Shown: one piece after another, positions 40,670 through 53,600 of the stretch
Position numbering within the stretch: position 1 is the stretch's first letter
Layout: every line of letters starts with the position of its first letter
NCBI GenBank assembly: GCA_017590115.1
Contig: JAGGNK010007448.1
Span: 9,092,815 to 9,156,814 of the forward strand
Direction: 5' to 3'
DNA: 64,000 nt
From: Montifringilla adamsi
Taxonomy: Eukaryota; Chordata; Aves; Passeriformes; Passeridae
Notes under the pieces: generated by a model
Told to the model about the DNA's origin: nothing
Seen by the model: only the letters and a program-made list of their open reading frames with translations
The model's database searches: none
Made by a program: the position numbers and the translations under genes

Positions 40670-43600
40670 CTGGGGAGGCAAACAGTTCAAACTGAACTCA
40701 ATCCTCAAACTGAACTCAAAACAGGAGGAACAGGGAATCCACAGGCTGATCTCAGCCCTAGGCAGGTACCCCTGCCCAGCACCCTGCTAAGTGACCTGCC
40801 CTGGGCACGTGCTTTCACCAGGCACAAGCTGCTGTTTGGTCTCCAGGCCTCAGTGCCTGGTATCCTCCCATCCAGAATGCAGGATGACAAAAGCTGGCAT
40901 CAGGTCTTGAGAATGCAATGTAAGTATTTATTCTATCTTCAAAAGCTTTTGTGCTTTTTCCAGCACTGCCTCTCAAAACCAGAGGCACTCCCCACAGATA
41001 GCTGAAAATACTTTCTCCCTCAAGCTGTACTTTTTTGTATCTACAAGGGCTTGAGAGGGAATGGTGTATTTCTTACTTGGGAAAAACTAAATCCAGCCCC
41101 CAGGCTGATGTCATTACCTTGGCTCTCGCCTCCCGGGCAGCCTCTGCTTCTGCAGCCATGGCTCTCTGCAGCTGGACAGGTAACTTCACATCCTTGATCT
41201 CCACACGTTCCACCTTAATGCCCCAATCGTCTGTTGCCTCATCAAGTGTAATCTACAGAAGGCAGGACAGATAAGTGAAGCCACACACCTGCCTCAAACT
41301 AATGCCCACATTTGAAGAACGACCAATAAACCAACTTAATTCTCTTCAAATTCTCACACCTTCAGGGCTTTAGTATTTGTATGATTTGACAGATATAAGA
41401 GCACAACTGTTTTAAAGTAACAAAAACCCCCAGAGCTTGATTAATGTATTGAAGGAATTCTGTGGCACAGAATCCTTCCACAGTGAAGGACTGACACAAG
41501 GATCCAGGGAAGCCGTCCTCTCCTGTATCCCTCATTCCCATGTGCTAGCCCCACTGGCCCTTAGTGCTTTAGTGCCTCATTCTTATTTTACAGAGTGCCC
41601 TCCCAAGAGATCTTGTCAGGGCTTTGTCTACAGCTCCAAATCACAACTGATCACTTAGAGATAAAATAAATCCCCACCTTTAAGTTATCCATGGGGTTGC
41701 TGCTTTACCTGCTGTTTGATGGATTGCTTCAAGATACTCATACCTGCATGCTGTGGGCAATTTCCTCACGGTCAGAGAGGATCTCAGAGAGGCTTTTGGT
41801 GCCCAGGACATTCCTCAGGGTGGTCTGTGCCAGGAGCCGGGTGGCTGAGTCGGCGTTGGTGATGTTTGCCACGGCCAGGGTGGCATTCTGCACCCTGTAA
41901 TAAACCACTCCATCCACATTAACTGTCACCGAGTCTTTGGTCAGGATCTGAAAAGCAGGGAAAGTACAGAATATTCCATAAATACAATGTTAATTATTAG
42001 GACAATCACGTATTTGTTTTACTACACCAACTCCTGGTTTCCCACTGTCTTGAAAACAAAAGTCCTTATACACATGCTGCATGTGAACATGCCCCAGTGT
42101 TCACAAACCTCCCAGTACAGCTCTGCAAAGCTGAGACTAAATATGGGATTAGAAACTTCTCTGTGAAAAGCACATTCCATTCACTTTGCCCTAATGTTAT
42201 TTTTAACCCACTTCCTCGAATTCACAGATGGATCTGCAAGTCATGTCAGTAACAGGAAAAAGAGAAAAGGCAGAAATTATTTACTCTGAAATTCATCATC
42301 TGAGAAGACTCAACGAGTGATTCTGGCAAGGAATCACACCCAGGCAGGTCCCCGTGCTGCCTTTCAGTGAGGTTTCCCCAGGGCTGTGTGAGGCAGCCTG
42401 TCAGCAGGGCCGTGGGGACTGTGCTGCAGAACTGCAGCCTCCTGCGGCAGGAGGGTGGCACTGCACAGCGGAGCTCAGAGAACCAGAGAACCTCCTTCCA
42501 TGGCACACAATTCCCTTCAAGATTTACCTGCCCCGTCCCTTCCCAAACTACCTCTTTTAGCAGGCTTTTCATAACACAAAAGCTAAAGAATGAGTGGCAT
42601 GCACAGAAATCATGTTGAACAAATAAAAATTGATTTCTGCCTCTATGTAAGGAACACAAACAAACCTAAATCCATAAGCGTAATTTAATCAAGTCAAAAG
42701 AAAAACTGGATTACTGATGGCCTCACTAATGGTACATCAGCAGCTGCAAGCACATTCTGCCTGCCAGTGATTAGGTTTCTCCCAATTACCCTTTAGAGTG
42801 TACCAGGACAGCTGCCATTTGTCTCAATCTACAACTAACCATGAGCAACAAACCCATGAGCAGATCTGATAGGAAACAGATGCACCACACAGGTTGCACG
42901 GAGCATCTCTGTGTCTCAAAATGCACCTGATACATGAGTGATACAGTTATAACCATCAGGATACAATTGTGCACTAGCTTATTTTTAGAGGGATGGTTGG
43001 GTTTTATTCTTTTGTTATCCATCAAGTTGGCAGCACTGAGTTCAGCTGGCTTAATGCTCTGGAGACATTCTGCTACAAAGTTAGGATGTCCAAGGAAAAT
43101 CAGACCAGAAATCAAAGCAATTTTTTTGTTCTTTAGGACCTGCCATGAGCGGCAGCACCTTCACCATGTTCCTGTGCAGGGCAGGGCACAGGAGCCACGT
43201 GCACACAAACCCAGTGAAGGGAGCTGACCACTCATTCCCCCAGTTGCTATGAACAGCATTTGATGTATATTCCAATTTCATCCCATCACTTGAGCCAGTT
43301 TATACATGTAGATAAATTGGCACAGGACAGATCCCTGCTGCGCCTGGAAATCTTCCAGATTTCACAGAAGCAATTAGGGAATGTTGTATGAAGCCCAGTA
43401 GCCTTCATTCCAAACCCTTCCCATTCCAGCTCTCAGGCAGTATTCAATTATCTCATTTGGTCCTCAGAGCATCATCTGTTTTCTTTCAGTGCTCTTCCCT
43501 TACTGGATGACATTTCTAAGGGATATACGTATTCTTCACAATACATTGCACCTGCACAAGCAATCTGTATTCAAACTGTGCATTACCCAATACTGAGAGG

Positions 43601-46600
43601 GGAGAAGGAAAAGCAAAGTGCAAAAAATTCTGCAAGGACTTTAGTAGATGCAAAGGCAAATGCAAACTCACCTCCTGAGGAGGGATATCAAAAGAGATGG
43701 TTCTCATATCAACTTTGATGAAGCTGTCTGTGCAAGGCAGGACAAAAAACAAACCTGTGCCAAAAAATCCATTCAAGAAGATGTGAAAATAGGTCATTAG
43801 AGCAGACAAAACTTGTTACTGCAATAAGGTGAAATCCAACTGTTGTGGCTGTGCAGCTCTTTGTGAGGAGCTCAGCTGCACAATACTTGTTAGGGGCTTC
43901 CAAACCAAGGTAAGATTTTCAAAAATGCATGCTGAGAAACTTCAATTATCTGGGTATCACTTACTTAGAGATTTTTAACATTTGGAAATAAAACAGTCCC
44001 AAAACTATTAACTACTTTTCAAAATGTTCCCCACAGAGTTATTTGTGGGACCTAATTCTGGCAAGCATCAATCTCCTGCCTTCTGTTCGGGTGGCTCACT
44101 GAGATTCTTCAGCTTTCCAGCAATGTGGAACATTGCAAAGCCTGGGTGAAAATGAAGGAAGAAGCCATTGTCCCTTTCTGTCACTTTGAGCAGCAGGAGC
44201 AACAGCTGAAAATAACATTCTTCCAGATCTCAGAGTTTCCAAGATACAAAAACAACTTTTTTTCAAAACTATCAAATACTCTAGTGGCTTCTGTTACTTT
44301 TGAAGGATATCAAGGCTTTCAGACTCATTGGGTTTAACTGATACATCAAACTTCTTTTTTCAAAGAACCCATTATTCCTCTCTTTACATTTAGTGCTTTT
44401 GATTCTGCCTGCAGATCATACATTAACAAAGGAGAGCTGGGTGGAATTAAGTTTGCTGTCTTCTCAATCCAGAGTACAAATCAGAACTTTATGAGCTGGA
44501 AGAGACCCACGAGGCTCATAAATTCCTGTTGTAACACATCCTCTTACTGGAAGTTACAAAATTCTTGAGAAATCCATTTGCCACTTTACTACAATGTCTC
44601 TAAACCATTATTGTTTTGCTGATGACTAATTGGCACAAATTGCTGTCCAGGACATACCTGGTCCCTTTGCTCCCCCTTTTAGGATGCGCCCAAGTCGGAA
44701 GATGATGGCTCGCTCGTACTCCTTGATAATCTGGAACAGATGGTTGGATGTCATGCACAGGTTTCCAGAAGTCACATGATGGATTCCAAATTATGAACAC
44801 ACCAGGCTAGGACAGTCTTGAGTCTCAAATTTAATACACATTTCTCTACTGGCTGCTTTGGAGAATTTTAGCTAAAACATTATTGTCAAAAAGCAAAGAG
44901 CAAAAGGAAAAAGTCAGGACAATACTCCACAGGAAATATTCTTCAGACTTTCAACAGGATGGCACCTGGGCAGGTTCAGGCACCAGCAGCAGCCATCAGG
45001 AATATCCTGGCAACAACAAAACAAAGTGCAGCATTTGTGACCCAGCAGGGATTTTTCCAGCTCCAATTCAGATGCCACATCAGCCAAGCCAGGAGGAAAT
45101 AACTCCTCCTGTCTGGAAACTGCAAACATCAACAAACAGATGTGATCACAAACAACACTGTCTGTGTCTTCAAATATGTCACATGCAGCCACATCTATGT
45201 ACATAATTACAGATTTCTATTTACATACTTCATATTTAGATGAGTGATATTTAGGGAGAGATCTTAAAAAAAATAAAATATCAGTTCTTTAAGAGTAGTT
45301 ATGGGTTCTTGCAATTATTCTGATCCTTCAAATGAACTTATTTACTAATGACAGTTGGGCAGACGTAGTGAAGACAGCAATGCAGGAATTATTTTGACCA
45401 AATATTGTAATACCACTTTTATTTTTGGTTTAAAGATGAATGCAGTGATGGGGTCTGCTATAGCTCAAGAAAGAACAGAACTAGATTAATTTGTGTTTAT
45501 TTTCTCAATAAATCCAATTGAAAACATTAATAGCCACTCTGCATTGCTGGAAGTTTTAATCCAATTTAGCAGTGAACGATTTTACCTTTATGCACATCCA
45601 TAGTGATATAGGAAATGTAAGAACGGTGAAAAGAAGCGAGGTGATCACCAGGATCCATCCACACACACCGAGGCCAGAATCCTCATCATCTACAAAAGAG
45701 CAGAAATTGTCACTTTTTTAAACCAAAAGTGCCTATTAAAGTGCCTAAATTGGATATTTATATTGAATGTTCCTTGAAATAAGTCACTGTTAGCACTACT
45801 CCTCTGGCCAAATGCATTAGGTTTAGATCAGAAATCAAATTAAAAGCCAACTTCTGCTTTGATTTTCATTGGTCTCTAAGTTGTGCAAGACAGCTGAGGG
45901 CAGAATGCTGTCCAAGTAGCATTTATGCAGAAGTGTACCACATTGAAGTTTCAATTCCCAAATGCCTTTCTCTCCCCCAAGTTCTTCTAGCAGAGCGACT
46001 CACAGGCAGCAGTGGAAATCGTGTTCCTTTGTTTTCTGACAAGTCAGAGGAACCTCATGTAAGGAGTAGAACACAAATACCCCCCAGGCTGCCAGCTCTG
46101 GGACAGCATCGCTGGAACGTGGGTTCTGTTCCAGCTGTAACGGGTGCAGATCTAAGGAAACCACAATTCTCAGACCCGTTGGATCTGGGAAGTTGGATAA
46201 GATGAGGTACAAGATTAGCTGGATGTGAAATAAAGTCTCCATAAAGAATTCCTTGGCCAGAAACTCCTCATGCTTTATTCCTCTGTCAATGGAAGACACC
46301 AGCTGAAGGTAACTCTGGGGTCAAATAACGAGCTGGTGGTTTCAAAAGCTACCCAGCTAAAGCCATGACAAATTGTGGCCTGGGAGGCATTCCCAGAGCT
46401 ACAGGAAGTTTCTTATCCTGCCAGCTAAGACTCCTAAGGGGCTGCCAGGAGCCTGCTGCCAAGCAGAGATGTCCCAGGGTGACACCCAGCACTCACAAAC
46501 ATCACCTTCCTACTCTGGAGATTCGGAAGTTCATGTAAAAGTCACCTCAAATGATGTCAAATTTCAAGATTGAGCAAAGAGGATGCTTAATTAGCACCAA

Positions 46601-48781
46601 TGTGTTGTTTTTTACAATACAAGAAGGGAGAGAGATGCTGTCTTGTGGAAAACTCTATGAGACATAAGAAACATGCCTGGCATTTGTGGGATGAGCTAGT
46701 TCTGCAGCTCCTGGAGGTGATCCCCATCCCTGCCCACCCCACAGGCTGAAAACAAAGGCTTGACCCTGCACTAAGTGCTGGCTGACAGTATCCCCAAACC
46801 TGCCACTGGAATATTCTCTGCAAATATTCTTGAGCAACCTCTTTAGGAAATAAACCACAAGGAGAAAGACTATTAAAAAAATAAAAAAAAAAACCTTAAT
46901 TGAATCAGCCTTCAATGCCTTTAAGGCTGACTGGAACAGTTACCATTACTTTAGCAAGAAATTATCACTTGGACCGTCAAACTGTATTAAGAATTTATAA
47001 TACACACTTAGTGCTGGAGGCTAAGATGGAAGGGGAAAGTTCTCATTACAGCTTGAGGTGTGGCACATGGTTAATTTGTGATTTATTTCGTTCTGCAAAG
47101 TCTCTACAATCCAAACAAGCACACCACTGTCAAACAGCAAAAATGTACCCTGACTGAAAACAAAACGCCAATTCCAAAGTGAATTACGTGTCTTCACAGA
47201 TGCTTCACAGAGCATTTCACATGGGAAATACCCAAAATTTCGACATCCAATAACCAAAACTACGTCTAACGCCACTTACTCCGTATTTTATTGTGATCAC
47301 GTGAGAGCTGCAGGAGAAACCACCTCAGGAGTGTGTTCAGGAAAGGCTTGCACAGACAAGATTGGCACCGACGTGACCATGGCGAGGTATTAATAACTAA
47401 CATAGTTACACATGAAATGCTGATCCTCTCCAAAGATACCAGAGCCAGGATGTGCCATTGGGCACCAGGCCCAAGGAGATCCACAGTTATTTATACAACA
47501 ACTCAAATTACCCAGCCAAAGGCTTTGTACACAAAGCTTTCTTATAAATACATTTCCTTCTCTGGTTGCAAACGAGAAAAGCACAAAATAAATCAGGACT
47601 TTTCCGTTGCCTGCTTCTGAACAATGGAAGTAACAGGAAAACATTCCAGCTTCCAGTGAGTGAAACTGCCAGTTGTGCTATCTCAGTGCATCATCTCCAA
47701 AATGTCCTGACCCACATCACACACCTCCTACCTGGAAGGCCAAAACCCACATCATTAACGATACCAAGAAGTAAAAATTCAGTACAACTCATTGCCCCAT
47801 CTGAGAACATCTACCACTTCGTCCAGTCACACCTAGACAGGATCTGGCTGCAGTAAAAAGCCACAGTAGTGTCAAAAAAGAACCCCTAAGTTCTCCTTGC
47901 TCTTGTTTACTGGTGCAGCATCGCAGAGATTACTTCTGTTGACTCTGCTTGTCTTCATTTCCGTAGTTTTCCCCTTAGTGATCCGAGTTACTGCACAGGA
48001 AAGGAAACCACGCACCACAGAAACCCACCCGACTTACGCCACCGGGGCAGCTCGTGGTGATGCTCCGACACATTCCCGAGGGCGGTGTGAGGACCTGCCG
48101 GGAATCACCACCTGCGGCCACAGTACCCGAAGGGGCAGCGGGGCCAGCCCCCCGTCAGCCGGTGCTGGGGGCTCAGCATCCCCCGGTAGACGGTGCTGGG
48201 GGCTCAACACCCCCAGTTAGACGGGGCTGGGGAGTCAGCATCCCCCGTTAACCGGTGCTGGGAGCTCAGCATCTCCCGTTAGCCGGGCTCAGCATCCCCC
48301 GTTAACCGGTGCTGGGAGCTCAGCATCTCCCGTTAGCCGGGGCTCAGCAGTCCCCGTTATCCGAGGCTGGGGGCTCAGCATCCCCATTAGCCGGGGCTGG
48401 GGGCTCAGCCTGCCCTGTTAGCCGGGTCAGCGGACTCAGCAGCCCCCTCAGCCGGGGCTGGGGTCGCTCCGGGGCCGCCGGTGACCCCTGTGCAGCCGGG
48501 CTCAGGGAAACGGAGGCTGCCCGGGAAGCGGAGCACAACCGCTCCTCGTTTCTCTCGCGGGCTTAACTTCAGTAAAGCATCCTCACACTTTCCTCCGTGA
48601 CTAAATGAAGCAATAATTAAAACCGAAACAAAAAAAGAGGAGAGAGAGAGAGACACGAAGACGCCCCGCGAGGAGCGGCCGCTGCGGGGCCGTTTGGGGA
48701 CAGCCCCTGCCCGCTCCCGCTGCGTCCGTTACCTGGAGGCCGCCGGGTCTTGGCCGGGTACCCCGCTTCGTGGTCTGCCAT
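40475..48781 (-). CDS. STOM: STOM, stomatin (SPFH/prohibitin-domain membrane protein)
   Basis: Stomatin is an oligomeric, cholesterol- and raft-associated protein that inserts a hairpin into the inner leaflet and modulates channels and transporters (family knowledge). Coding segments are 48781-48733, 45689-45586, 44730-44658, 43754-43672, 41947-41744, 41252-41118 and 40669-40475. They total 843 nt, or 280 residues against 288 in human. Visible parts are a short polar N-terminus, Cys26 before the hydrophobic hairpin at about residues 28-50 with its central Pro43, Cys83 in LPCTDSF, the SPFH core ([14 protein letters not shown] through [19 protein letters not shown]), a helical [13 protein letters not shown] segment, and the C-terminal oligomerisation region. 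The start codon has A at -3 and G at +4. The N-terminus is shorter and diverged, and the C-terminus ends GVTE, without the human AKHSHLG tail. Confidence 0.97.
41118..41252 (-). CDS. STOM: STOM exon 6
   Basis: This exon encodes residues 172-216, [18 protein letters not shown] to AAREARAK, the end of the SPFH domain and the start of the alanine-rich coiled segment. It is phase 0 at both ends, with donor AAG/GTAATG. Confidence 0.97.
41744..41947 (-). CDS. STOM: STOM exon 5
   Basis: At 204 nt this is the largest STOM exon. It encodes residues 104-171, [18 protein letters not shown] to [10 protein letters not shown], the SPFH core. The donor is CAG/GTATGA. Confidence 0.97.
43672..43754 (-). CDS. 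STOM: STOM exon 4
   Basis: This exon completes Gly76 and encodes [17 protein letters not shown] to DIPPQE (residue 103). It contains Cys83, equivalent to a palmitoylated Cys in human stomatin. The donor is GAG/GTGAGT. Confidence 0.97.
44658..44730 (-). CDS. STOM: STOM exon 3
   Basis: This exon encodes residues 52-75 and one base of Gly76, [20 protein letters not shown], the first strand of the SPFH domain. The acceptor is TTCCAG and the donor CCAG/GTATGT. Confidence 0.97.
45586..45689 (-). CDS. STOM: STOM exon 2
   Basis: This exon encodes residues 17-51, [15 protein letters not shown] to SLWMCIK. It holds nearly the whole membrane hairpin with Pro43 and the membrane-proximal Cys26. The acceptor is TTTGTAG and the donor AAG/GTAAAA. 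Confidence 0.96.
45690..48732 (-). other. STOM: STOM intron 1
   Basis: This 3-kb intron between the start-codon exon and the hairpin exon is AT-rich over most of its length. It becomes GC-rich near exon 1, where it carries a minisatellite. A short (GA)n lies near 48,640. No other gene is seen. Confidence 0.8.
48143..48470. repeat. GC-rich minisatellite, about 31-bp unit, roughly 10 copies
   Basis: Diverged units of 25-36 bases share a core like GCTCAGCATCCCCCGTTAGC and GGTGCTGG. They are arrayed in tandem in STOM intron 1, about 260 bases downstream of the exon 1 donor. Some copies pair off as higher-order doublets, such as the GTTAACCGG and GTTAGCCGG variants. Confidence 0.9.
48733..48781 (-). 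CDS. STOM: STOM exon 1 (start codon)
   Basis: ATG at 48,781-48,779 encodes [16 protein letters not shown] plus the first base of Asp17, then the donor CCAG/GTAACG. It is short and poorly conserved against human. It is accepted because the phase fits exon 2 exactly, the Kozak context is strong and it sits in the CpG island. Confidence 0.88.
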
Positions 48782-49037
48782 GGTCCCCGAGTCCCCTCAG
48801 AGCCGCCTCGGAGTCAGTCCCGCGTCCCCTCCGAGCCGCCTCTGCTCTGTCCCACCGCCACCGCCGCCGCCGCCACCGCCGTCAGAGCCGCCCCGTCGCG
48901 GCTCCCTCAGCGCCGCCTCAGCGCAGCCGCCACGCGCCCGCCCCGCCCCGCCCCGTCCGCGCGCTCCGGGTGCTGCCGCGCGCTCCCGCCCCCGCCGCCA
49001 GGGGGAGCCACCACCGCTGAGGGCGTGAGGGAGCGGC

Positions 49038-49097
49038 CATGGAGCGACCGTGGAGTGACCATGGAGCGACCATGGAGGGACCATGGAGCGACCCCTG
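49038..49097. repeat. 12-bp tandem repeat upstream of STOM
   Basis: About five copies of a unit like GACCATGGAGCG lie roughly 260-310 bases upstream of the STOM start codon. Because the unit is a multiple of three it produces repetitive open frames in all three forward frames. It is probably a small promoter-edge minisatellite. Confidence 0.9.
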
Positions 49098-50590
49098 CCC
49101 GCCGCGCCCGGCCCGGGGCAGCGGAGGGGAAGCGGCTGGAGGGCGGCCCAGGGCTGCAGGCAGGGCAGGGAAGTCAAGGCAGGGAGGACACGAGGGGAAG
49201 GCACGGAGTGAGCGACCGGCGCGGCGGGCAGCCATCGCCTGAGGTGAGTGAGCCCCGCGCATCCCGTCCTGAGGGGAGCAGCGAGGAAAGTTCCAGCTGC
49301 CCCGGCCTCGTGTGTCGTTCAGTGTTCTCTGGGGTTTTATTGCTTTTTTACCCCAGGCTCTCTTACTCTCACGTGGAGAGTTGGGATCTTTCATCCCTTT
49401 TGGAAGAGGCCACAGTAACGATTTCTGCTGCTTTCCAAGGTCCCCTCAGAGAGACAAAGTCTGTGCAAAAGTACATCATACACACATAGGTATTTCATAC
49501 CAGATTGTTAAATTTGACAAGAGTTCCAAAGTTGAATTCAATATTAGTGTGAGTTATGAAGTACATAGGTAATTCCTGGCTATTGTTAAACCTTTATTTC
49601 TCTATGGGATATTGGTAATTAGTGGGCACGTGCAAACGTGCATCTATCACATTACACTGAGTACTGAGAGAGTGCAATTGCTTCTTCTTCGAAAAACACA
49701 TTGCAGTCCATGAACAAAAATGGTATTAGACTACTAAAACAGATTTATTTTCAGCGTCGATGTTATTTTGTGTTAAACTCTTCCTTGGAAGATCCTAAAT
49801 GGACTGCCTGAATCTTGCTGTCCATTACGTTCCAGAGGAGCAAAGATTTTGGTTTGGTAGCACAATTGGTTGAGGCAGAGGTAGGAGTGGAGCTGAATGC
49901 CAAATGTACAGTCTTGAACACTTCCTATTGCTGCTGTGAGCTCCTCCTGCCACACTTGTGCCAGTTGATTTCAGTCCGATCCAGATGAGCAGTACATGAA
50001 ACTAAAGACTAAATCTGTCTCGAGAGCCCCAAGTGACCTTTTGAAAGTCCTTCTCTCCATTATCTTTACTCATATGTTTGCTATTAATACATTTACCAGT
50101 GCTGACACCTGCTGCTCTCATATTAGTAACTCCACAACCTTTTTGTCCTATTGTCTACAACTTTGTGAGTTTACCCATGCTCTGTACGTAACACATGGGG
50201 CTAATTTTTCACATGGGTGAAAGGAAGGGAGAACCTGTGAGCTAAATGAGAGCTGATAAATAATCATTCTATGCTCAAGTTGTCACCTGCACGCAGCCGG
50301 CAAATGCCACAAAGAAACTTACAATGCAATGTGATATTTGACCATGGGTTGTAAATATCACGATGCTGTAATTGAATGAGAATCCGTGAGATTCCATGGG
50401 CTGGTTGACCTTAGGATCTCCTGGCGAATAGGCTGGTTTAGAGTGCATCAGCATTGATAAGGAAAGAAGGATGTGCTGGAAATGGGAGGGACGGGCTCTG
50501 TGGAAAGAGCAGATGAGCTGTGAGGAGCCCCTGTCCTTCACAGCAAATTTGCCACTAGAAAAATCTGAGCTGGTGCCATTAGTAAGATAA

Positions 50591-50608
50591 TGGTTCTATG
50601 ATTCTATA
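50591..50608 (+). mobile_element. Possible CR1 3'-terminal fragment
   Basis: GGTTCTATGATTCTATAG resembles the ATTCTATGAT-type 3' terminus of CR1 LINEs in plus orientation. The sequence before it is not recognisable as CR1, so only the tail would remain. Confidence 0.3.
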
Positions 50609-53600
50609 GGTGCTTTGAAAACTTACACAAATTGCTCATTAAGAGATGTACAGCATGGGTTTACCTTGTTTCAGCAAGGAAGAGGAAGCACCTATTCATT
50701 TCCCCACTGTAAAGTAAAAAATAAACAATTAAGACCTTTTTCCTCCATAAGCTGGGAATCCTGATTCAGCAATATCTCAGCAGCACGCTGTGTAGTGAAG
50801 TAAAAATTTATGTTGGCTTTTTGCTTAAAGGACAGGAAGCTCCTCTCTAATTTTAGATGGGCCTGCATTCCATTAATTTTATTCTTGGGCTGTTTGCCAG
50901 GGAAGTTGGACAAGCCCCTGGGTGGGGTGGGCAAGGACACCGCTGTCCTGTGGGGCATTGCTGCCATCTGCTGCCATCGGGGTGCTCTTCCACCGGGCAT
51001 TTCTAGGACACTGACCAGCAGCAGAGTTACCCTTCCCTTCCCCTCTTTCTTCCCTTTCCCTCTCCTCTCCTTCTTTGCTAAATAATAACATGGGAATATC
51101 TTCTCTCCTAATTTTCGATTCAATAACTAAAGAAAATTAAGAACTTGATTTCTGTCTGCCTAGAAGAAAAGAGTGGACTTGCAAATTGATTTATTAATCT
51201 CCCAGTCTTATGAAGAGGAACATTTCATTGGATTTTGACTTCATTATTTCCGTAAGTCAGTGTCATTTCAAAGATGAGAGTTCTGGCAGCAGGAACTCCT
51301 TGGTAGTGCTCTGTAGCGAAGTCTGATTTATTTAACTGTTCCTTGAATTCCAGTGTGTCTGTGAGGAGTTAATTAGAGTCCTCACCAGACACAAATCAGG
51401 AGTGTTGAGGTGTATCAGAGACACCGAAGGCAATACTCCTCACTCGGGATATTTACTCACCAGATGTGCTTTCGCTGTGGGATTTTTCTGTAGTGTACCA
51501 AGCTGCCGTTAGATGTCAGCAGGGCACTGAGCACAGCCTCTGCTGACGGCCGTGCTTCAGGCTTGTGTTGAGTGCATGAATTTTTGTCACCTCTGTGGTT
51601 TTTTTAATTACAGTTAAATAAATTGTAGTCCCCAAGGATTATGGAATAATAGCAAAGGCTACTCCCGAAACTGTTGTTGATTCTTACCTTAAAAAGTAGC
51701 TGGATGTAGAATATTCTGTTTCAGATTTATATTTGGAGCTGGCTTATGACACTAAATTTTATGTGAAACCTCAATTTTAATCATGTTCTTCTAAACACAT
51801 GAAGTGCTGTGTGCTGTGAGCTTCCCACAGGGATTAGCTGTGGCAGTCTGGCAGTGAGGTGTGCTGGTGTCCCTTATTTTAGTGTGCTTTTCCCAGTTTA
51901 CAATACATTTTCAGCAACTCTTACAATTGTTTTCCAGTGCTGTTTGCCATTCTGAGTTTAGAAGGGTGCATTTAAGTATGTCAGGACATCTACTGGGTTC
52001 CTGTACCTATGTGTTTAAATATTTTTTTAATTTTTAATTCTCTGGAGAGCTTTTTCACTTCCCTTATACATTTCCAGTAGGTCTGTCTCCATATATTTTG
52101 GCTTTAATCTTAAAAGTGCTGCTTTGAATCATTTTCCCCTAAAACATCTAAAAGTAATTAAACCCAGAATTGCAAGTTCCACAAACATTTCCCACGCTAT
52201 AAGAGCCTGCATTTCATTTAGTTGCCTATTTTTATATCATGGGACTATTTGTTTTCAGTGGAAATAGAGTACATATATGTTGGATAATAATCCCAAAATA
52301 GGAATGTCCTAAAATCAGGTTTCTTTAAACAGAGTAATTTCTCCCACATTAAAAGTTTCATAGTTTAAAATAGCTTTGAGTCTGGGAGGTTCATTATTTT
52401 TATGTTGTTTACACTTAGAGAATACAAATGAAAGGTCGTTCAGAGCAAAACTCCTCCTGAGGGAATCCCGAGGTTTGGGGCTGCTGTACATGGATTTAGC
52501 AGGAGAAAGCAGGGGTCACAGCAATCTGCCTCCCCCGTGGGCTGCTGCTGCGGGCATTTGAGCTTTGAAACAAATCATTGTGCAAAATAATATCTTTTTC
52601 CTGACTTAGGATACTTTCATTATTACCAACATCAAGAAAATCTGGTCAAATTTTCAGCAAATCGTTTTACTGCCAAACTATCTTGAGTACTGCAAGTATT
52701 TTAGAAATCTAGGAAATTGTACACAACTCACTCCTTTGAATTCTCCCATACATCCTGTTAAGGGACATTCAGGTCCACAAATACGAATCAAAGTCAAATT
52801 AAACTGTCCTTACTCATGGTATTTACTGGCAGAGAATATTTTGGAGATAATTTTTGTTTTCTGAAGTGTTTCTTACCGTTCAGTGAGGCAGAAGACTGAG
52901 TTTTCAAGACTTCCAGCAGTCTAAGAGCTCCTCCAGCCAGTTTGGGGGAGGAAAAAAGAACAGAAGGGGATGTAGCAGCTGTAAATTTCCAAATTTCCCA
53001 GAACTCTCCAGTCAGTTTCTCTAAGGAGAAAGCTTCCTCCTATTTCCTATGCCGGTCGTGTGCACAGAGCCTTTACTTGTCATTTCTGGGCTTACCCAGG
53101 ATCCATCTGGGCAGCCAAAGCTCTTTTTGATTTTTCAATATAATGATTACTTCTGTAGGTTTGGCAAAAGAGAAAATTTGTGTCTGACAAAACAGAGAAA
53201 GCCTGAGGTAACACACACAAACCAAGCAAATGTGCTAGAACAAGTCAAAGTCATCAAGGTGTCTCAAAGCAGCAGTGGAATGTCACTTTGCTGCTCCAGA
53301 AACCCAGGCTCCGAAGGAATCCTCCTGCATATGTCACTGAAATTACAAGTTTGTCTCACACTCAGATAGCCTAGGGGGGTTAGCACTTGTAACTGCTCCA
53401 TCCCTGGAATTAAGGAGCAGAGCTGCATTCCAGAACACTGGCATGCTTGAAAGATTTAGTTGCAGAATAAGAGATTATGTTACTGTAAAAACAAGATACT
53501 GAAGGGCTGTACATTTCACCCTGTGTATTTAATAGCTCTGTATTTTAAACCAGAATAACTGTATGAGACACTGAAAGCAGTTCTGGACAAACAATACAGC

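Larger units (their letters stand above)
48660..49250. promoter_or_regulatory. STOM: CpG-island promoter of STOM
   Basis: This strongly CpG-rich sequence surrounds STOM exon 1. Overlapping GC boxes (a run of CGCCC units at about 48,935-48,955) and a (CCG)n tract near 48,860-48,890 lie 80-170 bases upstream of the start codon. No TATA box is evident. Confidence 0.8.

Noticed and set aside
48694..49489. Long plus-strand open frames opposite STOM exon 1
   Set aside because: They are produced by (CCG)n, GC boxes and the 12-bp repeat in the CpG island. The real coding exon is on the minus strand.
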